Positions 57,087-64,000 of a stretch of 64,000 nucleotides of DNA are shown here, in pieces; the first letter of the stretch is position 1; each line of letters opens with the position of its first letter. A program made the position numbers and the translations under genes. This DNA is from Pseudoleptotrichia goodfellowii (lineage in GTDB: Bacteria; Fusobacteriota; Fusobacteriia; Fusobacteriales; Leptotrichiaceae): the NCBI RefSeq assembly GCF_007990505.1, contig NZ_AP019822.1, positions 1,612,001 to 1,676,000 of the forward strand, read 5' to 3'. A model generated the notes under the pieces. It did no database searches and had not been told where the DNA came from. It saw only the letters and a program-made list of their open reading frames with translations.

Positions 57087-57632
57087 TTATTTATTAAGTA
57101 CATCTTTAGATTTTAACACATATTCAGCTCCCGACAAAATCGTAAGTATTAACGGAATTATCATTAAAATATTATTCACTGTATAACTTAAAGGAAAAAG
57201 AATAATTATCGTCAATGCAACCATTTGTGAGGCAGTTTTCCATTTCCCCAAAGTTTCCGCAGCAATAACGGTACCGTCAGCAGCTACTATGGCTCTAAGT
57301 CCTGTTATCATAAGCTCTCTGAATATTATTATCAGTACTATCCACAAACTTATTTTATCATATTTAGTCAATACAGTCAGTGCCGATATAACAAGCAGTT
57401 TATCTGCTAAAGGATCTATCAGTTTTCCCAAATTTGTTACGAGATTATACTTTCTCGCAATCTGTCCGTCATAATAATCGGTTATCGATGCACCGACAAA
57501 TATAATGCAGGCTAAAATCCTCATAAATATAGACAAAACCTCATTATCCGTAGACAAAGCCACTCCCATTACTATTACAAAAGGAATTATAAGTATCATT
57601 CTTAATGTCGCAAGTTTATTGGGCAGATTCAT
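57087..57632 (-). CDS. pgsA: CDP-diacylglycerol-glycerol-3-phosphate 3-phosphatidyltransferase
   Basis: 181 residues, integral membrane enzyme committing to phosphatidylglycerol. The CDP-alcohol phosphotransferase signature DG-x2-AR-x8-G-x3-D-x3-D is seen in [26 protein letters not shown] (divided). Five to six hydrophobic segments. The frame opens at a GTG (57641), but ATG 57630-57632 ([13 protein letters not shown]) is better placed after AAGGTG. It overlaps the 3' end of pnp by 17 nt, so translation is probably coupled. Confidence 0.95.
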   Translation of the reverse strand: MNLPNKLATLRMILIIPFVIVMGVALSTDNEVLSIFMRILACIIFVGASITDYYDGQIARKYNLVTNLGKLIDPLADKLLVISALTVLTKYDKISLWIVLIIIFRELMITGLRAIVAADGTVIAAETLGKWKTASQMVALTIIILFPLSYTVNNILMIIPLILTILSGAEYVLKSKDVLNK

Positions 57633-59751
57633 CCCTAACACCTTCTTCTTTAGAAATTAATGCTTTCATACTAAGGTTAAATTTATTTTCGTCTTCCATT
57701 GTTATTACTTTTACTTTTATTTCCTGTCCTTCTTTTAATACATCTTCTACTTTCGCTACTCTTTTATGACTGATTTCCGAAATATGTAATAATCCTTCTT
57801 TTCCCGGAAGAACTTCCACAAAAGCCCCGAATTTCATCAATTTTGTAACTTTCCCGTCGTAAATACCGTTCAATTCTACCGACTGCGTCTGTCTTTTTAC
57901 AAGCTCTATAGCCTTTTTCATCATTTCCGGATCTTTTCCGAATATTGAAACACTTCCGTCATCTTCTATATCTATAGACACTCCTGTTTCTTCAATTATA
58001 GCTTTTATAACTTTTCCGGCAGGCCCTATTAATCCTGCTATTTTAGAAGGATCTATTTTCATAAGTTCGATTTTCGGTGCATTTTCGGCAATTTCAGGAC
58101 GAGGCTCACTTATAACTTCTTCCATTTTGTCAATGATGAAGTATCTTCCTTCTAATGCCTGTTTTAGAGCTATATCCATTATTTCTCTTGTAATTCCTTC
58201 TATCTTAATATCCATTTGGATAGCAGTTATACCTTTTTTAGTCCCTGCAACTTTAAAGTCCATATCTCCCAAGTGATCTTCAAGCCCTTGAATATCAGTC
58301 AATACAGTAAATGTATCTCCTTCTTTTATAAGTCCCATTGCAATTCCTGCAACTGTAGATTTTATAGGAACTCCTGCAGCCATCAATGCCAACGAACCTC
58401 CACATATACTTGCCTGAGAAGATGATCCGTTTGATTCGGTAATTTCCGAAACAAGTCTTACAGTATAAGGGAATGTTTCCTGATCAGGCATTACATATTT
58501 CAATGCTCTTTCAGCAAGATTTCCGTGTCCTAACTCTCTTCTTCCTGGTGCTCTTAAAAAGCCCGCTTCTCCCACAGAATAAGGTGGGAAATTATAATGA
58601 AGGAAGAATTTTTTTCTTGATTCGTCTTCTATTCCGTCTACAATCTGCTCATCGGCTTTACTTCCCAAAGTTACAGTTACCAATGCCTGTGTTTCTCCTC
58701 TTGTGAAAAGAGCCGATCCGTGCGGCACAGGAAGAGTATCCACTTCCACATCCAAAGGTCTTATTTCTGTAGTAGTTCTTCCGTCAGCTCTGTATTTTTT
58801 GTATAAAATCGCATCTCTTACTACTTTCTTTTCTATTTCACGATAGTAATTTTTAAATTCTTTTTCAAGATTTTCATCTATTTCTTTTGCTTCACTTTCA
58901 AGTTTGGCAACATATTTTTCAAATAATTCTATTTCAAGATTATCAATAGCTTCGTACTTTTCAAGTTTTCCCGGCGTCATTACCGCTTCTTCGACATTTT
59001 TTTCAAAGCTGTCTATAAATTCTTTTATTTCAGGAACTACTTCTTTTTTCTCAAATTCGTATTTTTTTACATCAAATTGGGATAAAAATTTATCCTGTTC
59101 ACTACAGATTTCTTTTATTCTTTCATGCCCGAACATTATAGCTTCGAGCATTACTTCTTCAGATACTTCTTTGGCTCCGGCTTCTACCATTGTTACCGCA
59201 TCTTTTGTTCCCGCAACAGACAGATGAATTTCACTTTTTTCAAGCTGTTCAGCAGTAGGATTTAATACATATTCTCCGTCAACATATCCTACAGTTACTC
59301 CTGCAACAGTTCCGGCAAAAGGAATATCCGACAATCCCAATGATGCAGAAACTCCTATTGTAGCAAGATTTTCAGGCTGATTTATCTCATCATAAGAAAC
59401 TACCGTAATAACGATATGTACTGCATTTAAAAATCCTTCAGGAAATAAAGGTCTTATCGGTCTGTCCACGAGTCTTGATATTAAAATCTCATCTGTAGAC
59501 GGTCTTGATTCTCTCTTTACAAATCCTCCCGGAAATTTTCCCGAAGCATAAAATTTTTCAATATAATCCACTGTTAAAGGGAAAAAATCCTGTCCTTCTT
59601 TTACATCCTTACTTCTTGTAGCAGTTACAAGCAATACCGTTCCTCCGCATTGAACCATTACAGAGCCTCCTGCCTGTCTTGCTATTTTTCCTGTACTTAT
59701 TTTTACCTGTTGTGTCCCTAAATTGAACCCGTAAGTTCTTTCATCAAACAT
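57616..59751 (-). CDS. pnp: Polyribonucleotide nucleotidyltransferase (PNPase)
   Basis: 711 residues, phosphorolytic 3'-5' exoribonuclease. Two RNase PH domains (first at about 12-140 with [14 protein letters not shown], second at about 320-540 with [18 protein letters not shown] and [20 protein letters not shown]), then KH ([21 protein letters not shown]) and S1 ([22 protein letters not shown]) domains. Complete and typical. It is first in a pnp-pgsA-yggT operon. Confidence 0.98.
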   Translation of the reverse strand: MFDERTYGFNLGTQQVKISTGKIARQAGGSVMVQCGGTVLLVTATRSKDVKEGQDFFPLTVDYIEKFYASGKFPGGFVKRESRPSTDEILISRLVDRPIRPLFPEGFLNAVHIVITVVSYDEINQPENLATIGVSASLGLSDIPFAGTVAGVTVGYVDGEYVLNPTAEQLEKSEIHLSVAGTKDAVTMVEAGAKEVSEEVMLEAIMFGHERIKEICSEQDKFLSQFDVKKYEFEKKEVVPEIKEFIDSFEKNVEEAVMTPGKLEKYEAIDNLEIELFEKYVAKLESEAKEIDENLEKEFKNYYREIEKKVVRDAILYKKYRADGRTTTEIRPLDVEVDTLPVPHGSALFTRGETQALVTVTLGSKADEQIVDGIEDESRKKFFLHYNFPPYSVGEAGFLRAPGRRELGHGNLAERALKYVMPDQETFPYTVRLVSEITESNGSSSQASICGGSLALMAAGVPIKSTVAGIAMGLIKEGDTFTVLTDIQGLEDHLGDMDFKVAGTKKGITAIQMDIKIEGITREIMDIALKQALEGRYFIIDKMEEVISEPRPEIAENAPKIELMKIDPSKIAGLIGPAGKVIKAIIEETGVSIDIEDDGSVSIFGKDPEMMKKAIELVKRQTQSVELNGIYDGKVTKLMKFGAFVEVLPGKEGLLHISEISHKRVAKVEDVLKEGQEIKVKVITMEDENKFNLSMKALISKEEGVRDESAQ

Positions 59752-59975
59752 TTGTTTCCTCCTAATTTTTTTATATATTAAGAAGGGAGCAAATAATAGT
59801 AAAAACTTTTACTATTAATAAAAATCTTTACAATTACTTACTCTGATACCTTCTTAAATTTTTAATAATTATAGCATTTTTACGGGATATTTACAAGAAA
59901 ATTATATTTTTTCGGCATACAATTCAGCTAAATTATTTTCCATTTAAATGTTTATATTTTTGAAAAAAATTACTG

Positions 59976-60004
59976 TTCCATTTAATCAGAAAATATGCTA
60001 TAAT
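59976..60004 (+). promoter_or_regulatory. Promoter of the type I antitoxin RNA
   Basis: Extended -10: TGC-TATAAT (TATAAT at 59999-60004, TG at 59996-59997); weak -35 TTCCAT (59976-59981) at 17 nt. Start expected near 60011, just before the first direct repeat. Confidence 0.7.
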
Positions 60005-60016
60005 AATTTCATAAAT

Positions 60017-60027
60017 CCACAAGAACA
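60017..60027 (+). repeat. Direct repeat, antisense-side copy (CCACAAGAACA)
   Basis: The 11-nt sequence recurs at 60141-60151 across the toxin start codon. Because the two genes are convergent, it gives the two RNAs perfect complementarity in trans. Confidence 0.85.
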
Positions 60028-60032
60028 AACTA

Positions 60033-60061
60033 AAAAAGGAGTGGTGCTAACACTCCTTTTT
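60033..60061. terminator. Shared bidirectional terminator of the type I toxin-antitoxin pair
   Basis: AAAAAGGAGTG (60033-60043) pairs with CACTCCTTTTT (60051-60061) around GTGCTAA. It ends both the plus antisense RNA and the minus toxin mRNA, 3 nt after the toxin stop codon. Confidence 0.88.
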
Positions 60062-60063
60062 CA

Positions 60064-60144
60064 TTATTTCAAAAATTCTTCAACAAGTAGAATCAAAAGT
60101 TGTAAAATTAAAATAATGAAGAATTTTATCCATTTTTTAGCCAC
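60064..60144 (-). CDS. Small hydrophobic toxin peptide, type I (Fst/Ldr-like), 26 aa
   Basis: GTG (60142-60144) starts a peptide MAKKWIKFFI followed by ILILQLLILLVEEFLK: basic N-terminus, one membrane span, charged tail, the classic layout of membrane-acting type I toxins. A strong GGAGG lies 7 nt before the GTG. The ribosome site is held in a 10-bp hairpin at the mRNA 5' end, AACACCTCCT (60148-60157)/AGAAGGTGTT (60164-60173). The convergent antisense RNA covers the start codon. Too short for ordinary ORF calling; sequence similarity to known Fst peptides is not obvious, so the family call rests on layout. Confidence 0.75.
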   Translation of the reverse strand: MAKKWIKFFIILILQLLILLVEEFLK

Positions 60145-60151
60145 AAGAACA
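60141..60151 (-). repeat. Direct repeat, toxin-side copy (spans the start codon)
   Basis: Plus-strand CCACAAGAACA, that is TGTTCTTGTGG in the toxin mRNA, running from just behind the ribosome site through the GTG start. Pairing with the antisense RNA here would block initiation. Confidence 0.85.
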
Positions 60152-60175
60152 CCTCCTTTCTTTAGAAGGTGTTTT

Positions 60176-60204
60176 ATTATATCATATTCATTAAAATTAT
60201 TTAA
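60176..60204 (-). promoter_or_regulatory. Promoter of the type I toxin mRNA
   Basis: Minus strand TATAAT (60176-60181) with TTAAAT (60199-60204) at 17 nt; the -35 box is weak. Transcription would begin near 60169-60174, so the SD-sequestering hairpin forms the very 5' end. Confidence 0.55.
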
Positions 60205-60272
60205 CTATTTTTAAATAAAAATCAAAAAAATCATATTTATAAACTCAACATACACATATTACTCAAAAAAAT

Positions 60273-61790
60273 TTACTTAATAATTCCGTTCTTTTTCAAG
60301 TATTCTTTTGCTACATCTTCAGCTCTTTTTCCGTTTACACCTACTTCATAGTTCATTTCTCTCATATCAGCGTCGGTTATTCTGTCTTTAAGCATTCCCA
60401 AAATCTTTTCCAATTCTGGATATTTCTCCAATATTTCTTTTCTTAAAAGAGGTGCTCCCTGATAAGGAGGAAACAATTTTCTGTCATCTTCCAACACAGC
60501 TAAATCATATTTTTCAAGTTCACTGTCTGTAGAATAAGCATCTATCAGATTAATCTCACCGTTTTGAATCGCAGTATATCTGAGTTTAGGCTCCAGTTCT
60601 TTCACATCGGGAATTTCAAAATTATAAAGTTTTTTCAAACCTTTATATCCGTCTTCCCTGTCATTAAACTCCCTTGTAAATCCTGCTTTTATTTTATCTT
60701 TCACTTTTTCCAGATCGGAAATTTTCATCAAATTATTATCTTCGGCAAATTTTCTTGGAACAGCTAAAGCATAAGTATTATTGTATTTCATAGGTTCGAG
60801 CAGTATCATATTGTATTTCTCTGCCAGTCCTTTTTTTGCCTGATTGTAAACTTCGATTTCATTATTGCTTACAGGCTTTTCCTTGAGAAAAGTAAATACG
60901 GCTGTTCCTGTAAATTCAGGATAAATGTCCACTTCTCTCGATTTCAGAGCATTGAAAACGAAAGAAGTCTTTCCGAATCCGGGTTTTAATTCTACATGAA
61001 TATTTTTCATATTTTCTTCAACCAGAATTTTATACATATTTATGAGTATTTCAGGTTCAGTTCCCAATTTACCTGCTATTACAAGTTTATCTTTATACAT
61101 CATTTTATCTGCACCGAAATTCCCTGCAAAAAACAACGTCATTGCAGCAAACATGTAAATTAGAGTTTTTTTCCAATCTTTCTTTTCCAGTCTTTTCAGT
61201 ACCTGATCAAAGAAAACTGCAAGTAATGCAGCAGGCACGGCTCCAAGTAATATAAGATTATTATTGTTTCTGTCCAATCCGAGCAATATAAGGCTTCCCA
61301 ATCCCCCGGCACCTATCAGAGAAGCAAGTGTAGCCGTTCCGATAATCAGTACAGTAGCTGTACGTATTCCTGCCATAATTACAGGCATTGCAAGAGGAAT
61401 CTGTATTTTTAACAACTGTTGGACTTTATTCATTCCTAATGCTCTTGAGGCAAGAAGGTAGACAGGATCGACTTCGGAGATTCCCGTGTAAGTATTTCTT
61501 AAAATCGGTAAAAGAGCATAAATTACAAGGGCAATAACTGCCGGTACTGTACCTATTCCTACAAAAGGTATTAACAGACCAAGCAATGCCAAAGACGGCA
61601 CTGTTTGTAAAACGGCTGTTACTCCTATTACAATTTCGGCTATCTTTTTATGATAACTTAAATATATTCCTAAAGGTACTGCTATTAAAAGAGCAATAAC
61701 AAGAGCCAGAAAAGAAATTTCAATATGTTCCGTTATAGATTTTATAATATCTTCTTTTCTCTCAAGCAAAGTAACAAAAAAATTATTCAT
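60273..61790 (-). CDS. Osmoprotectant ABC transporter permease fused to substrate-binding domain (OpuCB/OpuCC type)
   Basis: 505 residues. The first about 215 residues are a permease with five to six hydrophobic segments and the EAA-type LLASRALGMNKVQQLLKIQIPLAMP (divided). A further span then leads to an extracytoplasmic glycine-betaine/choline-binding domain: LVIAGKLGTEPEILINMYKIL, EFTGTAVFTFL, YPELEKILGML. Fusions of this kind are common in Firmicutes and Fusobacteria. The frame opens at GTG 61797-61799, but ATG 61788-61790 is better spaced from AGGAG. It overlaps the ATPase gene by 8 nt. Confidence 0.92.
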   Translation of the reverse strand: MNNFFVTLLERKEDIIKSITEHIEISFLALVIALLIAVPLGIYLSYHKKIAEIVIGVTAVLQTVPSLALLGLLIPFVGIGTVPAVIALVIYALLPILRNTYTGISEVDPVYLLASRALGMNKVQQLLKIQIPLAMPVIMAGIRTATVLIIGTATLASLIGAGGLGSLILLGLDRNNNNLILLGAVPAALLAVFFDQVLKRLEKKDWKKTLIYMFAAMTLFFAGNFGADKMMYKDKLVIAGKLGTEPEILINMYKILVEENMKNIHVELKPGFGKTSFVFNALKSREVDIYPEFTGTAVFTFLKEKPVSNNEIEVYNQAKKGLAEKYNMILLEPMKYNNTYALAVPRKFAEDNNLMKISDLEKVKDKIKAGFTREFNDREDGYKGLKKLYNFEIPDVKELEPKLRYTAIQNGEINLIDAYSTDSELEKYDLAVLEDDRKLFPPYQGAPLLRKEILEKYPELEKILGMLKDRITDADMREMNYEVGVNGKRAEDVAKEYLKKNGIIK

Positions 61791-62742
61791 TTTTATCACT
61801 CTCCTGACTCAAACACGAAAACACATTTTTTCTTTTTACCATTAATTTTTCATTAATAATTATTACATACTCATTTTTTTCAAGTATTTTGAAAAGTTTA
61901 TCTGAAGAATCATTTATTTTCATTGTTATTTCGTTATTTTCTTTTTCAAAATCATCAATCTTCTTATAAAATCCGTTTTTAAGTATATCTTTTACTATAT
62001 CGTCACATATTGTATGATTTCTTCCCGAAGCAAGAAATTCTCTGACGAAATTGTTTACAGGATGTTCGGTTAAATCTTTTTTTGTACCGCATTGGATTAA
62101 TTCTCCGTCTTTAATAATACAGATTTTATTCCCCAACAACAGAGCTTCTTCTATGTCATGGGTTACAAACACTACCGTTTTGTTTATTTTTTCCTGTAAT
62201 TTTTTTATATCCGCCTGAAGACCTGTTCTCGTTACGGGATCCAAAGCACTGAAAGGCTCGTCCATTAGAATAATACGGGGATTTGCCGCCAATGCTCTTG
62301 CTATTCCTATCCTTTGTGCTTCTCCCCCGGACAGTTCCGCCGGCATTCTTTTCCTGTACTTTTCAGCTTCCAGTCCGACTGTATTTAATAACTCGTCAAT
62401 TCTTTTATCAGTCTGATCTTTTTTCCAACCTTTTAATTCGGGAACAATAGAGATATTTTGCTCTACATTCATATGAGGAAACAATGCAACCTGTTGAAGA
62501 ACATATCCCATATCCCAACGCAACTCATGAATATTATATTCCATAATATTTTTCCCCGATATTCTTATTTCCCCCGAAGTAGCATCTTCCAGTCTGTTTA
62601 TCATTTTGAGAGCCGTTGTTTTTCCGCTTCCGCTCGGTCCTATAAATACTGTAATTTTGCCTTCTTCTATATTCAGATTCATATTTTTAATACCTTTATT
62701 TCCGTTAGGATATGTCTTTTCGACATTCAAAAACTCTATCAT
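61783..62742 (-). CDS. Osmoprotectant ABC transporter ATP-binding protein (OpuCA type)
   Basis: 319 residues. Walker A FIGPSGSGKTTALKMINRL, Q-loop YVLQQVALFPHMNV, signature ELSGGEAQRIGIARALA, Walker B IILMDEPFSALDP and switch His VTHDIEEAL are intact. After the NBD there is an about 80-residue C-terminal region without a clear CBS pair. ATG 62740-62742 (MIEFLNVEKTYPNG) follows AGAGGA; the longer frame to 62763 includes the ribosome site. First gene of a two-gene operon, expected to respond to osmotic stress. Confidence 0.94.
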   Translation of the reverse strand: MIEFLNVEKTYPNGNKGIKNMNLNIEEGKITVFIGPSGSGKTTALKMINRLEDATSGEIRISGKNIMEYNIHELRWDMGYVLQQVALFPHMNVEQNISIVPELKGWKKDQTDKRIDELLNTVGLEAEKYRKRMPAELSGGEAQRIGIARALAANPRIILMDEPFSALDPVTRTGLQADIKKLQEKINKTVVFVTHDIEEALLLGNKICIIKDGELIQCGTKKDLTEHPVNNFVREFLASGRNHTICDDIVKDILKNGFYKKIDDFEKENNEITMKINDSSDKLFKILEKNEYVIIINEKLMVKRKNVFSCLSQESDKNE

Positions 62743-62787
62743 TTTAAATCCTCTTTTCTTCATTCCCGAATTTCACTTCATTTAAAA

Positions 62788-62815
62788 TATATACTATAAA
62801 AAGCGTTTCTGTCAA
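62788..62815 (-). promoter_or_regulatory. Promoter of the osmoprotectant transporter operon
   Basis: Minus strand TTGACA (62810-62815), 16 nt, TATATA (62788-62793), about 46 nt before the ATG. Confidence 0.65.
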
Positions 62816-62895
62816 TTATATTTTAATCACATTTTTTTATAATTAAAGTATCTATAATTTTATCCTGAAACAATTAAGTAATCTTAAACAATTTC

Positions 62896-62948
62896 AAAAA
62901 TTCCCGTTATCGCAAAAAGGTTTATCTCCACTGCAATTAACGGGAATA
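62896..62948 (-). terminator. Intrinsic terminator behind the adenosyltransferase gene
   Basis: ATTCCCGTTA pairs with TAACGGGAAT across a 28-nt loop, followed on the minus strand by TTTTTGAAA. Third member of the CCCGTT/AACGGG long-loop group. Confidence 0.75.
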
Positions 62949-62964
62949 TATTTTTAAAAAACTT

Positions 62965-63540
62965 TTATTTAGTATCTCTGAAAACTTTCGCACTTCTTTT
63001 ATAAATCGTTTCGGGTTTTCCTAAACGAAGATTTATAAGGCATGAAATTACAAAGAAATAATCCGAAAGTCTGTTTATATATCTGAGTCCTGCTTCATTC
63101 ACGGCTTCATCAGCCTCGATTACTGCTATTATACGTCGCTCAAGTCTTCTCGCTACAGTTCTTAATATGTGAAATTCTGCCGCTATTTTACTTCCTCCGG
63201 GTATAACAAAGCACTGTAATTTAGGTAATAGGGGAATATACTGATCCATTCTCTCTTCAAGCCATTTTACGTCTTCTTCTGTCTGCTTGTAAGGTCTTAA
63301 TTCTCTCGGTGTAGCCAAATCACTTCCGCAATCAAACAATTGCTGTTGAATATTTTCGCACTCTTCCCTTATATCCGACATTTCTTTATAATTTTCGAGT
63401 TTTGCAATAGTCGATCCCAACAAAGCCGATAATTCGTCCAATGTTCCATATGCTTCCACACGAACATGAGTTTTACTCACACGATCACCGCCATATAATC
63501 TTGTAAATCCTTTATCTCCGTATTTTGTATATATTTTCAT
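62965..63540 (-). CDS. Cob(I)alamin adenosyltransferase, PduO type
   Basis: 191 residues converting cob(I)alamin to adenosylcobalamin with ATP. N-terminal ATP-binding motif YTKYGDKGFTRLYGGDRVSK, then VEAYGTLDELSALLG, and the substrate-site VIPGGSKIAAEFHILRTVARRLERR (divided). It starts at ATG 63538-63540 after GGAGG; the longer frame to 63567 includes the ribosome site. No cobalamin-dependent enzyme is visible in the window, so its client lies elsewhere. Confidence 0.93.
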   Translation of the reverse strand: MKIYTKYGDKGFTRLYGGDRVSKTHVRVEAYGTLDELSALLGSTIAKLENYKEMSDIREECENIQQQLFDCGSDLATPRELRPYKQTEEDVKWLEERMDQYIPLLPKLQCFVIPGGSKIAAEFHILRTVARRLERRIIAVIEADEAVNEAGLRYINRLSDYFFVISCLINLRLGKPETIYKRSAKVFRDTK

Positions 63541-63604
63541 TTTACCTCCGTTCCAAAATTCAGGCAAAGACTAGTCAGTTCCTGTCAATCAGTCCCTATC
63601 AAAT

Positions 63605-64000
63605 TTATTTATTTTCTTCTTCTTTTATTTTATCCTCTATTTTCTTAATCAAATCGGCAACTTCAAATCCCCCTCTTGCAGCAATCATATCAAGTGTAGC
63701 CACTTTGGACATGATCATATACTGAACAGGATTAAGAAGTCTGTTGTACACAGGTGATAATGTCGGCATAAATTCCTTTATATACGGATACTTGTCTATA
63801 ATATTTCCTATTATCGAATCACTTGTAAGCCCGTAAGCACTTTCACCTGAAATATCTTCGGTTTTATTTTCTTCTCTTTTTATTCTTTCTTCTATTTTGC
63901 CGATTAATTCAGGTACTGTAAATCCTCCTCTTTCAGCAATCATATCAAGAGTCGCTACTTTAGACATAATCATATACTGAACAGGATCAAGAAGTTTAGT
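63605..64000 (-). CDS. Tandem-repeat DUF1858-like protein (5' end beyond window)
   Basis: At least 131 residues, open through the right edge. Two about 45-residue copies begin LLDPVQYMIMSKVATLDMIA and LLNPVQYMIMSKVATLDMIA, each ending in a charged helix (KIEERIKREENK and KIEDKIKEEENK). Between them lies a DUF1858-like segment (DSIIGNIIDKYPYIKEFMPTLSPVYNRL, divided). It differs from the 71-aa DUF1858 protein at 49414 by lacking CVGC. The internal ATG at 63971 is not a start: the frame continues in repeat sequence. The function is unknown. Confidence 0.75.
   Translation of the reverse strand, partial: TKLLDPVQYMIMSKVATLDMIAERGGFTVPELIGKIEERIKREENKTEDISGESAYGLTSDSIIGNIIDKYPYIKEFMPTLSPVYNRLLNPVQYMIMSKVATLDMIAARGGFEVADLIKKIEDKIKEEENK

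Larger units (their letters stand above)
60011..60061 (+). ncRNA. Antisense antitoxin RNA of Fst/par-like type I system, about 50 nt
   Basis: Predicted transcript from the extended -10 promoter to the shared terminator. It has no ORF. Its 5' part contains CCACAAGAACA (60017-60027), exactly complementary to the toxin mRNA around its GTG start codon. Its 3' hairpin is the mirror of the toxin mRNA 3' end. This is the arrangement of RNA II in the enterococcal pAD1 par locus. Confidence 0.72.

Noticed and set aside
60105-60272. Second peptide ORF on the plus strand within the type I locus
   Set aside because: Plus-strand frames here lack ribosome sites and are overlapped by the better supported minus-strand toxin gene.
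62764-62964. Riboswitch before the osmoprotectant operon
   Set aside because: Only a promoter and the neighbour's terminator are visible; the leader is too short for a known riboswitch.

Overview
The window is an AT-rich bacterial chromosome segment, gene-dense and with almost all genes on the minus strand. The gene set points to Fusobacteriota, most likely a Leptotrichia-like member of the Leptotrichiaceae. It combines a diderm outer-membrane porin (FadL/OmpP1 type) with Firmicutes-like features: a CIRCE-controlled groESL, a RemA(DUF370)-gmk-rpoZ cluster and an L10 leader. The species assignment is inference from gene content and base composition; there is no 16S gene here.

Layout. (1) 1-543: a cut-off toxin gene preceded by a 41-nt tandem-repeat RNA and a hairpin, i.e. 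a type III (ToxIN-like) toxin-antitoxin locus. (2) 573-13753: groEL/groES, an unknown protein, a proline peptidase, two flavoproteins, a probable small RNA with a C-rich loop, ilvE, mnmA, an LprI-like protein and leuS. (3) 13843-17318: an accessory island with a CTAG-type (MjaI family) restriction-modification system. Its methyltransferase carries an SNase-like tail, and a controller gene, a small winged-helix-like gene and the endonuclease form a tight operon. Remnants of a KilA-N protein and a GNAT acetyltransferase follow. (4) 17319-28518: rlmB, a CobW-type GTPase, a secondary alcohol dehydrogenase, a secreted nuclease, murA, a DUF1694 protein, a tyrosine recombinase, recN and nadK. (5) 28661-46627: the information-processing block, with RNase P RNA, a Nif3-like protein, a divergent sigma-like protein, rpoD, dnaG, rpoZ, gmk, remA, rpoC, rpoB, rplL, rplJ, rplA, rplK, nusG, secE, tRNA-Trp and rpmG. 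Coordinates here run against the direction of transcription. (6) 46741-56714: NadR, a FadL-like porin, a DUF1858 protein, malQ, glgP, a TrmB-type regulator and a dGTPase. MalQ and GlgP suggest glycogen/maltodextrin use. (7) 56790-64000: yggT, pgsA, pnp, a compact type I (Fst/par-like) toxin-antitoxin locus, an osmoprotectant ABC transporter, a cobalamin adenosyltransferase and a partial tandem-repeat protein.

The most notable items are the two RNA-regulated toxin-antitoxin loci, neither of which appears as an ordinary long ORF. At 1-543, a good sigma-70 promoter drives about three 41-nt repeats whose stems co-vary, followed by a hairpin and an endoribonuclease-like toxin. At about 60000-60200, a 26-residue hydrophobic peptide gene converges on a short antisense RNA. 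The two share a bidirectional terminator, and an 11-nt direct repeat lets the antisense RNA pair with the toxin start codon region. Other unusual points are a DnaG primase that has lost all four zinc ligands, a sigma-factor-like paralog directly behind rpoD, and a family of large hairpin repeats.
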